A DNA stretch of 64,000 nucleotides from CAYWKS01 sp964458935. Its GTDB lineage: Bacteria > Planctomycetota > Phycisphaerae > Phycisphaerales > Zrk34. The notes beneath the pieces were generated by a model. The model did not search any database, was not told where the DNA came from, and saw nothing but the letters and a program-made list of their open reading frames with translations. This document shows, one piece after another, positions 16,159 to 25,790 of this stretch; position 1 is the first letter of the stretch, and every line of letters starts with the position of its first letter. The position numbers were made by a program, and so were the translations under genes. Location of the stretch: the NCBI GenBank assembly GCA_964458935.1, contig CAYWKS010000010.1, positions 1 to 64,000 on the forward strand, read 5' to 3'.

Positions 16159-17886
16159 TCACCGCGGCGTGATGTTGGGATAGTGGTCGATATCGCCGCG
16201 CAGCCAGCGGGCGAGCAACAGAGCCTGAAGGCGAATCACGCGCCGCCACGAGCAGCGATAGTTGAAGGTCGGATGGGCGACGAGTTGATCGAGGCGGGCT
16301 TCGAAGGCGCGGAGCATGGCCTTGCGTCCGGCGTCCTTGAGCATGCAACCGGCGGCGCTGCGCTCGAAGTGTCGCGTGGACACCATGCCGGTATTGACCG
16401 CGGTAATGACGGCCGAGTCGGCGACGGTGGGACGTAGCGGCTCCATGATGTCCAGGGCGAGCGACGGCCGGCCGTGCCGTGGCTGATGGTAGAAACCCCA
16501 CCACGGATCCAGCCCCTCGGCGAGCAGGGCGACGGTGCACTCCTTGACGAGCAGAGCGTAGACAAAGGAGAGCATGGCATTGACCGGATCCCGGGGCGGG
16601 CGCCGATTGCGACTGTTGAAGTCCCATTGGGCATCGAAATCGCGGGGCTTGAGCATGTCGGCGAAGCGGCCGAAGTACTTCGCGGCCACGGCGCCTTCCA
16701 GCCCCAGCAAGGCGCCCAGATACGTGGCCTGGCCCATGCGTTTGACCAGATCATCCATATCGCGAAGCGCCGCATCGAGCGCGGGCGATGGCGCGGCATT
16801 GCGGCGCAGCAGCGTGCGCTGGTTGCGGGCCTTGTCGGCCACGAGCTTGCGCGCGAAGTGGAGGCAGCGATCGGGACGAGCGGCGATCTGAAACTGGGCG
16901 GCGCGATCGAAGGCGTTACGCAGCGTGATGCCGTGGGTGATGCCGTAGAACCAGTGGCCCATGGACAGATGGACGACCGGCACGTCCGCTTCGCAGAGCA
17001 AGTGAAGGGTCTGGGCACTGACGCCGATGTTGCCGCAGAGCACGAGCTGGCTGAGATCCTTCAGGCGAACGTGGGTCAGTTCCTGGCCTTCCTTGCGGAC
17101 GATGAGCCGGCTCTTGGACTTGCCGACGTAGGCGCCCTGTTCCTGGACGTAGAGCGGGGCTGCGTCATCGCGCGGGGGATACAGCCGACGCACCCGCGGG
17201 GCGGCCTGATCGGGCGGCACGTCGCGCAGCGCGAGCGTCTCGTCGGGCAGGCAGATGCCATTCAGTGAGCAGCCACGACACTTGGGGCTGTCTTCCAGCG
17301 GCTCGGGGATCTGCCTCAGGTCCGTCGCGTCGCGGGTCTGCTCGATGAGCGCGATCGTACGATCCTGCAGGTCTATCGTGAACGGCACGGTCACTCGCGT
17401 GCGCGACCCGGCGTAGTAGATGATGCCGTGGTCGCACTCGTAGCCGTGCTCGCGCAAGAGCAACCCCTGGGCCATGAGCTGGACGCGCTCGGGCTCGTAG
17501 GTGCGCTCGGGGTTGTTGGGCACACGACGACGCTTGGTCTCGACGGGGACGGCCTGGTCGTGGTCGGTGGCGACGAGGTCAAGCTTGGCGGTCAGGCCGA
17601 GCGTCTCGGAAGCCAGCGGCACCGAGCGAGAGATGTCGGGCGGGTCATCGCCGGCCGGCTCGGACTCGCCGTCATCGGCGCGGTCTTCACTTCCGGCGTC
17701 GGGGAGGACGTGGTCGAGGTTATCGACACGACGGTGTACGCGCCGGCCGTCGACGGTGTACTGGTTGTCGGCCCATCGCCCCTCGACGTACATCAGATGA
17801 AACCGCCGGGGGCAGTACGTGAACTGGCTGACCATGTCGAGCGTCAGCGTGCGGTCGTCGGCGATGGACGAAACCTGGGCGGGCAT
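16159..17886 (-). CDS. cas4-cas1: Cas4-Cas1 fusion protein
   Basis: A 575-aa fusion. Residues 1-240 are Cas4: first cluster cysteine C25 (QFTYCPRRF), the PD-(D/E)xK-type nuclease residues D103, E116 and K118 (VETKRR), and cysteines C203, C206 and C212 completing the Fe-S cluster. Residues ~244-575 are Cas1, with metal ligands E397 (GLEGAVAAKYF), H471 (RHGRPSLALDIMEPLRP) and D479/E482. Cas4 trims prespacers and checks the PAM end; Cas1 integrates them. The covalent fusion is characteristic of type I-G. It lies 3 bases after csb2. All catalytic residues appear present, so the adaptation arm should work. Confidence 0.95.
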   Translation of the reverse strand: MPAQVSSIADDRTLTLDMVSQFTYCPRRFHLMYVEGRWADNQYTVDGRRVHRRVDNLDHVLPDAGSEDRADDGESEPAGDDPPDISRSVPLASETLGLTAKLDLVATDHDQAVPVETKRRRVPNNPERTYEPERVQLMAQGLLLREHGYECDHGIIYYAGSRTRVTVPFTIDLQDRTIALIEQTRDATDLRQIPEPLEDSPKCRGCSLNGICLPDETLALRDVPPDQAAPRVRRLYPPRDDAAPLYVQEQGAYVGKSKSRLIVRKEGQELTHVRLKDLSQLVLCGNIGVSAQTLHLLCEADVPVVHLSMGHWFYGITHGITLRNAFDRAAQFQIAARPDRCLHFARKLVADKARNQRTLLRRNAAPSPALDAALRDMDDLVKRMGQATYLGALLGLEGAVAAKYFGRFADMLKPRDFDAQWDFNSRNRRPPRDPVNAMLSFVYALLVKECTVALLAEGLDPWWGFYHQPRHGRPSLALDIMEPLRPTVADSAVITAVNTGMVSTRHFERSAAGCMLKDAGRKAMLRAFEARLDQLVAHPTFNYRCSWRRVIRLQALLLARWLRGDIDHYPNITPR

Positions 17887-17889
17887 GGG

Positions 17890-19356
17890 TCAGTTCGCGT
17901 CGCAGGCGGCGAGGAGGCCGAAGCCACGGAATCGGCCGAGACCGACTGCGAGGGGGCCGGCAACCGGCTGCTTCATGGCCAAGTGAACATGCGCCCGTTG
18001 ATACGTCTTCATTTTGCACGGCAGCGTGAAGCGCATGGCGTGCGGCAGGTTGGGCGGGTGTGGCACGCGTCCGAACGTGATCTGCTCGACGAGGTTGACC
18101 GGTATGTCTGACAGTTCGAGCAACCGCACCGCGACCCTCGCGGCCTTCCTTCCGACCGAGGTGTTGGCGTCGCCGCCCAATTCGCTTGCGTCGAGTGTGA
18201 ACGGCTCGCCGCCGAGTCCGCGTCGCGAGATGTGGCCCGGCAAGATGGCCGGTGTGACGGTCGACCACATCCGGGCGACGCCGGTGTATCGACGTATGAC
18301 GTTGTCATCTGGCATCGGAACGATCGCCACCGTGGGCTCACCGTCTTCGGGTTGGAGCGGGCCGATCAGCCGCGGGCGGAGTTGGTTGAGGCGGTCGTTG
18401 TCGCCGGGCGGAGCCACGAGGAGTACCCGGCGGATCATTCCGTCGGTGTGCGGATGGCCGATGCTGGGCAGGGGCAGGAACGCGAGGCGATTGCCATCTT
18501 TGGCATCGTGCCCGCAGACATACGAGTCGATTGTCGGTCGGTCCCATTCACACCGTCTGGCGGCGAGTTTGGCCACGTGCCGGACCTGTCCGGCAAGTTC
18601 GGCGACCTTCGCCGGCCAGAAGCTTGCGCGCGCGCCGTCGGCGATCGTGACAAGCGAGAATGCCAGCAATGATCGGGCCGGCAAACCACCGGCTGGTGCA
18701 TAAGAAACTGTGCGGGTCGTGACGTTGGCATCACTGGGCCGATAGCGGCCGCCGTCGAAGCGGGCCGCCTTGTCGGCGTGGGCGTCGTCGAGGCTCTTGA
18801 GCGTCTGGTCACACGGCACGCGGCGGACGATCCCCGACCCGACCACCTCCCCGGGTACCCATCGCCGCGCCCCCGCCGGCTCGCCGCAGTTGTACCCACC
18901 GCGGCCCGCGACCACGTCGATGCCCCAGCCCAGGCAACGCAGCCGACCGGCGAGTTGCGCGAGCACCCCGGCATGGGGTCGGTCGGCTTCCGTGATCGGC
19001 CAGCGGTACTGCACTTCGGCCCTGTCGGGCAGGTGCAGCGGGCGGAAGGTCTTCTCAACCCGCGAGCCGACGTGATCGCTCTGGCGGTCGGCGTCGTTGT
19101 TCGGGACATAATGTTTGCGGATGCCGCCGATCGCCCGCGGCTCGGGCGCGAGGATGTCAGGCGGCACGAATTGGCCTTCGAGCCACCGAAGCGCGTCGCG
19201 CTCCGCGTCAGTTCGCCGTCCCCCGGCGGCAGCGACCAGCGCCTGGAACAGCCGCAGCGGCGACGGCGGCCACTCTTGTCCGCCGTCACGGTCTCGGCCG
19301 TGGTACGTGCCGCTCAGGAAGCGGACGGTGATGCACAGAGTGAGGTTGTCGCTCAT
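17890..19356 (-). CDS. csb2: Csb2 (Cas5-Cas6 fusion of type I-G)
   Basis: This 488-aa protein matches the Csb2/GSU0054 family. It begins LCITVRFLSGTYHGRDRDG-QEWPPSPLRLFQALVAA, a characteristic RAMP start. The C-terminal half ends PVAGPLAVGLGRFRGFGLL, a glycine-rich G-loop as in Cas6. In type I-G one chain does both jobs: the Cas5-like part caps the crRNA 5' end and the Cas6-like part cuts the repeat hairpin. The start overlaps the csb1 stop by ATGA. Confidence 0.93.
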   Translation of the reverse strand: MSDNLTLCITVRFLSGTYHGRDRDGGQEWPPSPLRLFQALVAAAGGRRTDAERDALRWLEGQFVPPDILAPEPRAIGGIRKHYVPNNDADRQSDHVGSRVEKTFRPLHLPDRAEVQYRWPITEADRPHAGVLAQLAGRLRCLGWGIDVVAGRGGYNCGEPAGARRWVPGEVVGSGIVRRVPCDQTLKSLDDAHADKAARFDGGRYRPSDANVTTRTVSYAPAGGLPARSLLAFSLVTIADGARASFWPAKVAELAGQVRHVAKLAARRCEWDRPTIDSYVCGHDAKDGNRLAFLPLPSIGHPHTDGMIRRVLLVAPPGDNDRLNQLRPRLIGPLQPEDGEPTVAIVPMPDDNVIRRYTGVARMWSTVTPAILPGHISRRGLGGEPFTLDASELGGDANTSVGRKAARVAVRLLELSDIPVNLVEQITFGRVPHPPNLPHAMRFTLPCKMKTYQRAHVHLAMKQPVAGPLAVGLGRFRGFGLLAACDAN

Positions 19357-20498
19357 GACGCGGCCTTTTTCTTGGTGTCGCCCTTGGACCGCCGGGCGGC
19401 CTTCTCAGCCCGCTCCTTCTTGGCCTTGTCGGAGGACATTTTCAGGAATGCCTCGGCTTCCTTACGATTGAATTTGCCTGTCTCCTGTTCCTTGATCTCG
19501 AATGCCGCCGCGGCGGCGTGGGCGAACTTGATCGCACCGGCACGATCCGGAACATCTGGGCCCTGCGATGGCTTGCCATCCGCACCGACCACTTCTCGGT
19601 CGGGTTCGCCGTTGCCGACAAGTTGGCAGCCCTGCCGTAGGCTGAGCTGCTTGCCGTCGAGATGCGTGACCGCGACCAAGGCCAGGCCGAGCACATAACG
19701 CTTGAGTTTCTTATTCTCGTCGTCGTCCTTACCGTCACCGGAGCGGAGACCACGGATCGTGGCGAGGTTCAAAGTCGCCTCGCGCATGACGCGATCGGCA
19801 ATGACTCCGCCATGGGCAAACGTGCCTCCGGGGTTGTCGAGCAGGCCCTCCTCGGAATAGCGATCACGCTTCGCCTTGTCACCGCCGTGGTCGGCGATAG
19901 CGCCGTCGAGCACGTAGTCCTTGGGTGGGTGGTACTGGGCCGAGCGACGGAGTTCGCGGACGTCATATGCCCGGATCGTGGCTGCGACAATTCGCGGCAT
20001 CTTTACCTGCGTCGCCCGCGAATCCCACGCCCCAAACACCAGCGTCGTAGGTGCGAGCTTCGCCAGCGGTTCGGCGTCTCCCTCGCGATAGGCGAGCAAA
20101 GCATTCTCGACCAACTCGGCCAGCGAACTGAACCGGATCACGGCGTCGGCCACGCGATGACCGGCGTCGAGCAGGTTCACCACGTCGCCATCGTCAAACG
20201 TGATCGTTACCTGCGGCACCAGCTTTGCCAGTTCACCCTCTTTGAACGCCGGCTCGATGCGGTTGGCCTGGCTGCCGACGCTGTCGACGAGGCAGACGTT
20301 GGGCACCTCCGGCACCACGCCGTTCTTGTCCGGGTCGCCGATGCGATCGATGTTGTACGTCCCACCGGCGTAAGTAGGCGGGAACAGCACGCCGTCGGTT
20401 CCCGTCACGGGTCGTAGCGGCTGGCGGATCACGATCGCCGCCGGGCCATCGTCTTCCAGCCAGGCGTCGTAGGTTTCGATGTTCACATGCGCGCTCAT
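19353..20498 (-). CDS. csb1: Csb1 (Cas7, crRNA backbone subunit)
   Basis: This 381-aa protein of the Csb1/GSU0053 family forms the Cas7 backbone along the crRNA spacer. Typical pieces are IRQPLRPVTGTDGVLFPPTYAG near the N-terminus, VCLVDSVGSQANRIEP around 68-83, TLVFGAWDSRATQVKMPRIVAATIRAYDV and EGLLDNPGG. The last 40 residues are a Lys/Ala/Glu-rich charged tail (DKAKKERAEKAARRSKG) that looks disordered. Both ends overlap neighbouring genes by 4 bases, so translation is coupled. Confidence 0.94.
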   Translation of the reverse strand: MSAHVNIETYDAWLEDDGPAAIVIRQPLRPVTGTDGVLFPPTYAGGTYNIDRIGDPDKNGVVPEVPNVCLVDSVGSQANRIEPAFKEGELAKLVPQVTITFDDGDVVNLLDAGHRVADAVIRFSSLAELVENALLAYREGDAEPLAKLAPTTLVFGAWDSRATQVKMPRIVAATIRAYDVRELRRSAQYHPPKDYVLDGAIADHGGDKAKRDRYSEEGLLDNPGGTFAHGGVIADRVMREATLNLATIRGLRSGDGKDDDENKKLKRYVLGLALVAVTHLDGKQLSLRQGCQLVGNGEPDREVVGADGKPSQGPDVPDRAGAIKFAHAAAAAFEIKEQETGKFNRKEAEAFLKMSSDKAKKERAEKAARRSKGDTKKKAAS

Positions 20499-21355
20499 GA
20501 TTGGGTCTCCATAAGATTCGTGGATTCGACCGGTTCAGCACGGCCGAAGGACTTGTAACGAAAGCTCGCATCCCGCGGGTGGAGCCGGTAGCGGTAGGCA
20601 TCGGCGGCGAACGCGGGCAGCAGGCCCGTCGCTGCTGGGGCGGCGAGCGTCGCGGGCAGGGGCGTGGTCCAGGTGGCGTAATACTTGACCCGCCGCTCGT
20701 GCCCGCCGGGACGGAATCGGTTGAGCCCGATGAATGCCAGGAACTCGACGACCGGGTAGGCGAGGACCACGACGTTCTTCACCTGGTCGGCGGAGAATCC
20801 CTGATCCACGGCGTCGCCGCCGCTGCGGCAGTCGAAATAGAACGGCTTGGCGGCAACACGCGCCGCCTCATCGAACGGCGTCTCAGCATGGAGCAACGGC
20901 AGCGCCGCCTTCTGCATCGCCTGCACCGCGCCGACCGTGACCTGTCCTCCGGCCCACGTCTTAACCTCGCCGGATGGCCCATGCCGCCACCAGCCGATGT
21001 TGATCTTCTTCTGGTCCGCGGTGATCCAGACCGCCGCCTCACGCTCAGCCGCATCGAACTCTTTCAGTTCGCCGAGTGTCGGATCCTTCTTCCCGCGCTT
21101 TCTGATGCCCTTGATTTGGCGCAGTTCGGCCATTCGATCGAGGTCGTGCCGTCGCATGTCGATCGCCAACTCCGCATCTTCGCTCAACTCGCGGGGATCG
21201 GTTGCCGCAGAAACGATGAAGCCGTCGTCTCCAAACCATGCTGTCGCCTCCGAGTCTGCCATCGTCGCCAGTTCCAGCAGCCCGCAGCAGGCGTAGAACT
21301 GGCCGGGGTTGGTCACGTCGACGGGGATCGAGAAGGTGTCTTGGGAGTCAGGCAT
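20495..21355 (-). CDS. csb3: Csb3 (Cas8-like large subunit of type I-G)
   Basis: A 286-aa protein. The start ATG at 21355 lies inside the end of cas3 (8-base overlap). The N-terminus FSIPVDVTNPGQFYACCGLLELA is the recognisable Csb3 start. Further on are NIGWWRHG, FYFDCRSGGDAVDQGFSADQ and a C-terminal LAYPVVEFLAFIGLNRFRPG. It occupies the Cas8 position between cas3 and csb1 and is inferred to recognise the PAM and recruit Cas3. It is shorter than Cas8 of other type I systems, as expected for I-G. Confidence 0.88.
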   Translation of the reverse strand: MPDSQDTFSIPVDVTNPGQFYACCGLLELATMADSEATAWFGDDGFIVSAATDPRELSEDAELAIDMRRHDLDRMAELRQIKGIRKRGKKDPTLGELKEFDAAEREAAVWITADQKKINIGWWRHGPSGEVKTWAGGQVTVGAVQAMQKAALPLLHAETPFDEAARVAAKPFYFDCRSGGDAVDQGFSADQVKNVVVLAYPVVEFLAFIGLNRFRPGGHERRVKYYATWTTPLPATLAAPAATGLLPAFAADAYRYRLHPRDASFRYKSFGRAEPVESTNLMETQS

Positions 21356-24143
21356 CGGCGTCCTCCTGGGCGTCGAAGTCGTCGGCGGCGTCGCCGGCGC
21401 TGACGGTGCGATCGGCGGACCGCAGCAGCGCTTCGAGCCACGCCAGGCCCCACTGGCCGTGTTCTTTCTGCAATGCATCGAACCGTAGGGCGATGGCGAG
21501 GGCCGACGCGGCATCGGGCGGGTCGCCCCGGTGTTCGGGATCGAACAACTTCTGGAAGTGCGGCCGGGCCGCGGGGTGGTGGCTGGCGATCAGGTGCAGC
21601 GTCAGCGGGTCGTCGATGCCGGCGTGGACGGCGTCGAGGAGCGAGCCGTACTCGTGGCGGTAGCCGTCGAGGAGCGTCCAGTCCGGTTGCCCGCGGCCGA
21701 CCGGCTTGGCAACCAGATCTTCGAGCTTGCGGTTGCCGGCGAATGCCTGCCAGAGGTAGCGGCTCTTACCGGTGTCGTGTCGCCTGGCGGCGTTTTCTAA
21801 TGCCTGCCCCCACTCGCTTTGCAATCCAAGCGCCTTCGCAAACCGTAGCGCCCGGTTAGTGACCTGTTCATTGTGGTCATGGAGCGGCACACGTTCGGCC
21901 GCACCGTCGACCCGATCGGCCGGCGTGCGGAAGACGACCAAATCCAGCCGCGGTTTCTTGTCGTCCGCGTCGCAAAGCGGCAGTACCACGCGGCGGGTGA
22001 AGCTCTTGAGCTTCTCTCTGTTGGTTTCAAGCTCCCTGATCCGCTCGACCGCCTCCCGGTGGACGGTCAGTTCGATCGGTTGCCAATCGTCGCCGGTAGC
22101 GGTCAGCGGACGCGTTTCGAAGCCATCGCCGGCGGCGCGGAGCAGGTGGCGTTGGATGCCGGCTTGGTGCGGCGACCGTTCGCGGTCACCAAGGTCCAGG
22201 CGGCGGGACGGCGTTTTCGACGCCGCGTCGGGCATGCCGGAGCGGTCGAGTCCGCCGAAAGCCGGCGGAAGCAGCAGCGTGCGGCCGACGAGATCGCCTG
22301 CCGTCACATTGTCGTCGAGGCGCAGCCGTTGCACACCACGCCCGACGAGCAGGCCGACGTGCGATTCGCTGTGGAGCTTCTTGCACCGTTCGCCCAGCCA
22401 ATCTGCCGCATCGTGGGCCGGGAGCGTCAGTCGCTCGGCGGACCGGATCGGGCACGCCTTGAGCACCTGCCTGCTCAACCGGTCGACCTCTTCAGACGGA
22501 CGACTGGAATCCGCCAGATACGGCACTTCCGCCCGCCACGACAGCGTCACCTCGGCTGTCTCCTCGACCAGGCCGTGGATCAGCGTCGCCACGTCCGGCA
22601 GCAGCGGCCAAGTCGGCACGCGGCGCTTCTCCTCACGACCATTGACTCGCACCGTCACCAGCCGCGTCCGCTCGACACTGGTCATCGACAGCGCCGAGAC
22701 CATCGGTTCGGTCAGTGGCATCGTCTCGGGCGCCGGCTCGCGGCAGTCGTCGGGGATGTTCCACTTGGCGCGCGTGGCTCGCGGGCTGGCGTCGATGCGG
22801 CCGTCGTCGCCGGTCGGCAGCGATTGGAGCAACGCGAGCGTGGCCTGCCTCGCCTGCCACCGCGAGTGCGCGGCGGCGTCCGGCTTCGGCTCGGGTTCGG
22901 GGCCGGCGATCAGGTCGATATTGCAGCCGTCATCAGCCGTGCGTTCGCCGCGCCGATTGACGCGGCCGAGGCGTTGGACCAGGGCGTCGGCCGTAGTCAG
23001 GTCGCAGACGAGGTGGTCCGCGTCGAGGTCGGCCCCGACCTCGCCGGCGCTGGTGGCAACGAGATAGATCGTCTCGTCAACCGGGGCCGCCTCCCGCAGG
23101 GCCGTCAGCACAGAGCCATCGGCGAGTCTGTCCCGCTCGGCCCCGCGGAGGCGGCCGGTGAGCAGGGCAATACGATCCTCCGCTGTCTTCTTGTCCGCCT
23201 TCTTCAGCCGCTTGGCGAGGTTATCGTGCACGGCCTTGGCGTGGTCGGGCAACCGGACGTACACGACCACGCGGACGGCCGCCTCGTGATAGGCGTTCCA
23301 GGCCCGCTCGGCGATCGCCCCCAGCCACCGGTTCCTGAACGCAGGCGCTTTTTCGTTCTCCTCCGCCTCCATCACCTCGATCCTTAGCCGCTTGTGGGCG
23401 TCCAGACGCTGTTGCACGGCCGGCTCATGATGGTCCATGTCATCCAGCGTCAGCGGTGGTCGGTCGCCCGCATCTCGCCCCGTCGCCGACAGCGCCATCA
23501 CCCGCACCGGCCGTGCACTCTTCGCCTCTGTCTGCATCTCGGCGATGCGTTCGAGCAGAGTCTGCATCGCGGAGCTCAGGTGCGCTTCGTCGTGGACGAT
23601 CAGCGCGTCGTGGCCGAGCAAGCCGGCGTGGTGGGCCAGCGACCGCTTGCCGGTGCGGTAACCGCTGAACAGCAGGTCGCTGCCGATGAGGTCGGGCGTG
23701 CCGACGATGATCGCCGCCCGGGCCGGGTCGGCCCGCCACGCCCCGTTGTCCGCAAACTCGCCGCGGAGCGTGGAGATGGTCAGCGCGTCCCCGGCCAAGT
23801 CACCCTCACGGTTCGCCACCCCTTTCGCGAGTGCTTGCCGCAGGTGCTTGAGTTGTGAATCGATGAGCTTCTCCCAAAGCCGCTCCGCCACCTCGGTCAC
23901 CTGGTCCACGATCGTCCGGCGGTTCACCACGTATACCAGTCGGCGGGGAATCGCGTTGGGCTCGGCGTGCGCCAGTGCGATCAACCAGCAGATGACCGCC
24001 GAAGTCTTGCCCAGGCCAGTGGGAATGTCGCACACCGGCGGCCAGTCGCCGGCTAGCATGCGCTCATACAAGCGCCGCTGCCACGGATACGGCCCGTGAC
24101 CGGTCAAAGCCTTGAATGTCTGTTCGAAGTCGATTTGAGCCAT
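21348..24143 (-). CDS. cas3: Cas3 helicase-nuclease with C-terminal HD domain
   Basis: A 931-aa effector. The helicase comes first: Walker A PTGLGKT at 41-47, DEAH at 185-188, and a second RecA lobe with TSAGEVGADLDADHLVCDL and LVQRLGRVNRRGE. The HD nuclease domain follows at the C-terminus, with the HD pair at about 789-790 (ARRHDTGKS) and further histidines (YRHEYGS, ASHHPAARP). This order is reversed from most Cas3 proteins and is typical of type I-G. Cas3 unwinds and degrades target DNA after R-loop formation. It is the first gene of the operon. Confidence 0.95.
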   Translation of the reverse strand: MAQIDFEQTFKALTGHGPYPWQRRLYERMLAGDWPPVCDIPTGLGKTSAVICWLIALAHAEPNAIPRRLVYVVNRRTIVDQVTEVAERLWEKLIDSQLKHLRQALAKGVANREGDLAGDALTISTLRGEFADNGAWRADPARAAIIVGTPDLIGSDLLFSGYRTGKRSLAHHAGLLGHDALIVHDEAHLSSAMQTLLERIAEMQTEAKSARPVRVMALSATGRDAGDRPPLTLDDMDHHEPAVQQRLDAHKRLRIEVMEAEENEKAPAFRNRWLGAIAERAWNAYHEAAVRVVVYVRLPDHAKAVHDNLAKRLKKADKKTAEDRIALLTGRLRGAERDRLADGSVLTALREAAPVDETIYLVATSAGEVGADLDADHLVCDLTTADALVQRLGRVNRRGERTADDGCNIDLIAGPEPEPKPDAAAHSRWQARQATLALLQSLPTGDDGRIDASPRATRAKWNIPDDCREPAPETMPLTEPMVSALSMTSVERTRLVTVRVNGREEKRRVPTWPLLPDVATLIHGLVEETAEVTLSWRAEVPYLADSSRPSEEVDRLSRQVLKACPIRSAERLTLPAHDAADWLGERCKKLHSESHVGLLVGRGVQRLRLDDNVTAGDLVGRTLLLPPAFGGLDRSGMPDAASKTPSRRLDLGDRERSPHQAGIQRHLLRAAGDGFETRPLTATGDDWQPIELTVHREAVERIRELETNREKLKSFTRRVVLPLCDADDKKPRLDLVVFRTPADRVDGAAERVPLHDHNEQVTNRALRFAKALGLQSEWGQALENAARRHDTGKSRYLWQAFAGNRKLEDLVAKPVGRGQPDWTLLDGYRHEYGSLLDAVHAGIDDPLTLHLIASHHPAARPHFQKLFDPEHRGDPPDAASALAIALRFDALQKEHGQWGLAWLEALLRSADRTVSAGDAADDFDAQEDADA

Positions 24144-24492
24144 GTCACACTCGATTCAACCCGGACCAGGAGTCCCTGACAATTCGGCGTCCGTGTGCCC
24201 GCCCGGCCGCGGCCACCGGAAGGCCCGCGGCCAGGCGGTGCCATCGCCGGGCAAACAGCCGCTCCAGCGTCGGGCGGCTGATCGGCCGGCCCCGGGCGGC
24301 GGCGAGACGGGCGTCGCGGATTGTCCGCAACACGCACCACCGCCAACCCCGCGTCGCCCCTAACCGCCGCGGCACCCGCGCCGCCGGGCACGGCCATGTC
24401 CCGCGATCCATCGCGCGTCCTTTCGTGCCGGCTGTCCATGCCGGTGCTCCGGTTGTACATCACGCCGCTGACGACTGTGTGTCAGTGGCGTG
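24144..24492 (-). promoter_or_regulatory. Upstream region of the cas operon
   Basis: About 350 bases between the WYL regulator stop and cas3. I see no convincing gene; short open frames here are Arg/Pro/Ala-rich and unlike coding sequence. It presumably contains the cas operon promoter and any site bound by the WYL regulator, but I could not identify clear -35/-10 boxes. Confidence 0.45.
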
Positions 24493-25497
24493 TTAGGTGA
24501 GTGCATATTGCTCACAAGTGGCTGTTGCCAACTCACGTATGCGCTTTGCCAGCTTCCGCGGCTTCACCACCCGGCAGTTCGGGCCGTAGGACAGGATCCA
24601 CCACACGATCTCGTCCAGTCCGGCGACTTCGCAGCGGAAGGTGATCGCACCGTCGTCGTGCCATTCAACCTGCTGGGTCTCGTGCCAGTGGGTGTCGGCG
24701 ACCGTCTCGGCAACTTCGCGGTCGAATCGCAGTTCCACGCGATGAACCGTCTCGCCGCGGATCATCCGCCAGGCTTTGCCGAGATAATTCCGCAGTGAGA
24801 AGTCGTCGGGAATCAGGTACGGCCGATCGGTCAATTCACATGCGGCGAAGCGGCTGAGCTTGAGCGTGCGAACGTCACCATGGCCCTCGTGCAAACCCAC
24901 GACATACCACGCACGCTGGCCGAAGAACAGGCAGTACGGTTTGAGCAGGAATTCAACATCATCGGTCTGCCCACACTCGCCAGCCGCCAGGCTGCTGCGG
25001 ATGGATTCATAGCGGCAACGCAGCATTCGGCGCATGGCGATGGCGGCCTGCACGAGTTGATAAATGTCGATGAACCCGTCACCGTGTTGGGCGGCGGCCA
25101 ACTCAATCTCAACGTGAGGCAAGACCGCGTCGATTGCATTCTGCAGCTTGGCGGGCAGTCGAGCGCGGATCTTCGTGGATGCACGCCCGGCGGGAGCCGT
25201 GAATGGCAAGCGCTGGTCGTGTCCGACTTGCTCGGCCAGCGTGACGATTGCCAGCGATTCATCGAGTGTCAACTCCACCGGTGGCATGAAGAAGTGCCGC
25301 TCGATCCGATACCCGCCCGTTTCCTCATCGTAGTGTACCGGGATGCCGGCACCCTCAAGCATCCTGATGTCGCGATAGACATTCCGCTCGCTTATTTCGA
25401 GTTCTTCGGACAAACGTCGGGCATTCCAGCCCCTCTGTGACTGGACAAGCGAGAGCAGGTGCAGAAGCCTATGGATGCGAGTGTAGCGACTTGGCAC
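24493..25497 (-). CDS. WYL-domain transcriptional regulator, probable CRISPR regulator
   Basis: This 334-aa protein has an N-terminal HTH_11 domain (NARRLSEELEISERNVYRDIRMLEGAGIPVHYDEETGGYRI, about residues 22-62). A WYL domain follows in the middle (FFGQRAWYVVGLHEGHGDVRTLKLSRF), with a WCX-type C-terminal extension (VAGLDEIVWWILSYGPNCRVVKP). Such regulators often control CRISPR-cas operons and defence islands, sensing nucleic acid or a nucleotide ligand. It is transcribed toward cas3 on the same strand. GTG 25497 is chosen because GGAGG lies 7 bases upstream and a TATATT -10-like box sits at 25534-25529. Confidence 0.88.
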   Translation of the reverse strand: MPSRYTRIHRLLHLLSLVQSQRGWNARRLSEELEISERNVYRDIRMLEGAGIPVHYDEETGGYRIERHFFMPPVELTLDESLAIVTLAEQVGHDQRLPFTAPAGRASTKIRARLPAKLQNAIDAVLPHVEIELAAAQHGDGFIDIYQLVQAAIAMRRMLRCRYESIRSSLAAGECGQTDDVEFLLKPYCLFFGQRAWYVVGLHEGHGDVRTLKLSRFAACELTDRPYLIPDDFSLRNYLGKAWRMIRGETVHRVELRFDREVAETVADTHWHETQQVEWHDDGAITFRCEVAGLDEIVWWILSYGPNCRVVKPRKLAKRIRELATATCEQYALT

Positions 25498-25578
25498 GAG
25501 CCGACCTCCGGAACCCGAAACCCACACTAATATACCAGATCGGCACGCTACCAGCTTGGCCGCCGCTGATGGGGCGTG

Positions 25579-25790
25579 TCAAAGCTTTTCCCGTCGCTCC
25601 ACCCCCACCGCCATGCTCTGCACGGCGTCTCGCTCGCACACGACCGGCATATACGCCGGATTGTCTTTCTGCAATCTGATCTGACCCTCGTCTTCCACGA
25701 AGAACCGCGCCAGAGTGCATCCACCCCCAACCTCCTCGGAGACCAGGCGCAGCACCCCGATGTGGTCACCGAGTACGGCATCATGCAGCC
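25579..25790 (-). pseudogene. C-terminal fragment of a LexA/S24-peptidase-like protein
   Basis: The minus-strand frame ending at 25579 reads GDHIGVLRLVSEEVGGGCTLARFFVEDEG..., then IRLQKDNPAYMPV. This is the hallmark C-terminal part of LexA/UmuD/phage-repressor S24 domains (GDxVvv..., T-x-RF, IxLxPxNPxYxPI). The catalytic serine half and the DNA-binding part are missing. Upstream of about 25790 the frame loses similarity where the plus-strand gene at 25783 begins. I read it as a remnant cut by an insertion or deletion. A small functional gene is unlikely. Confidence 0.6.
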
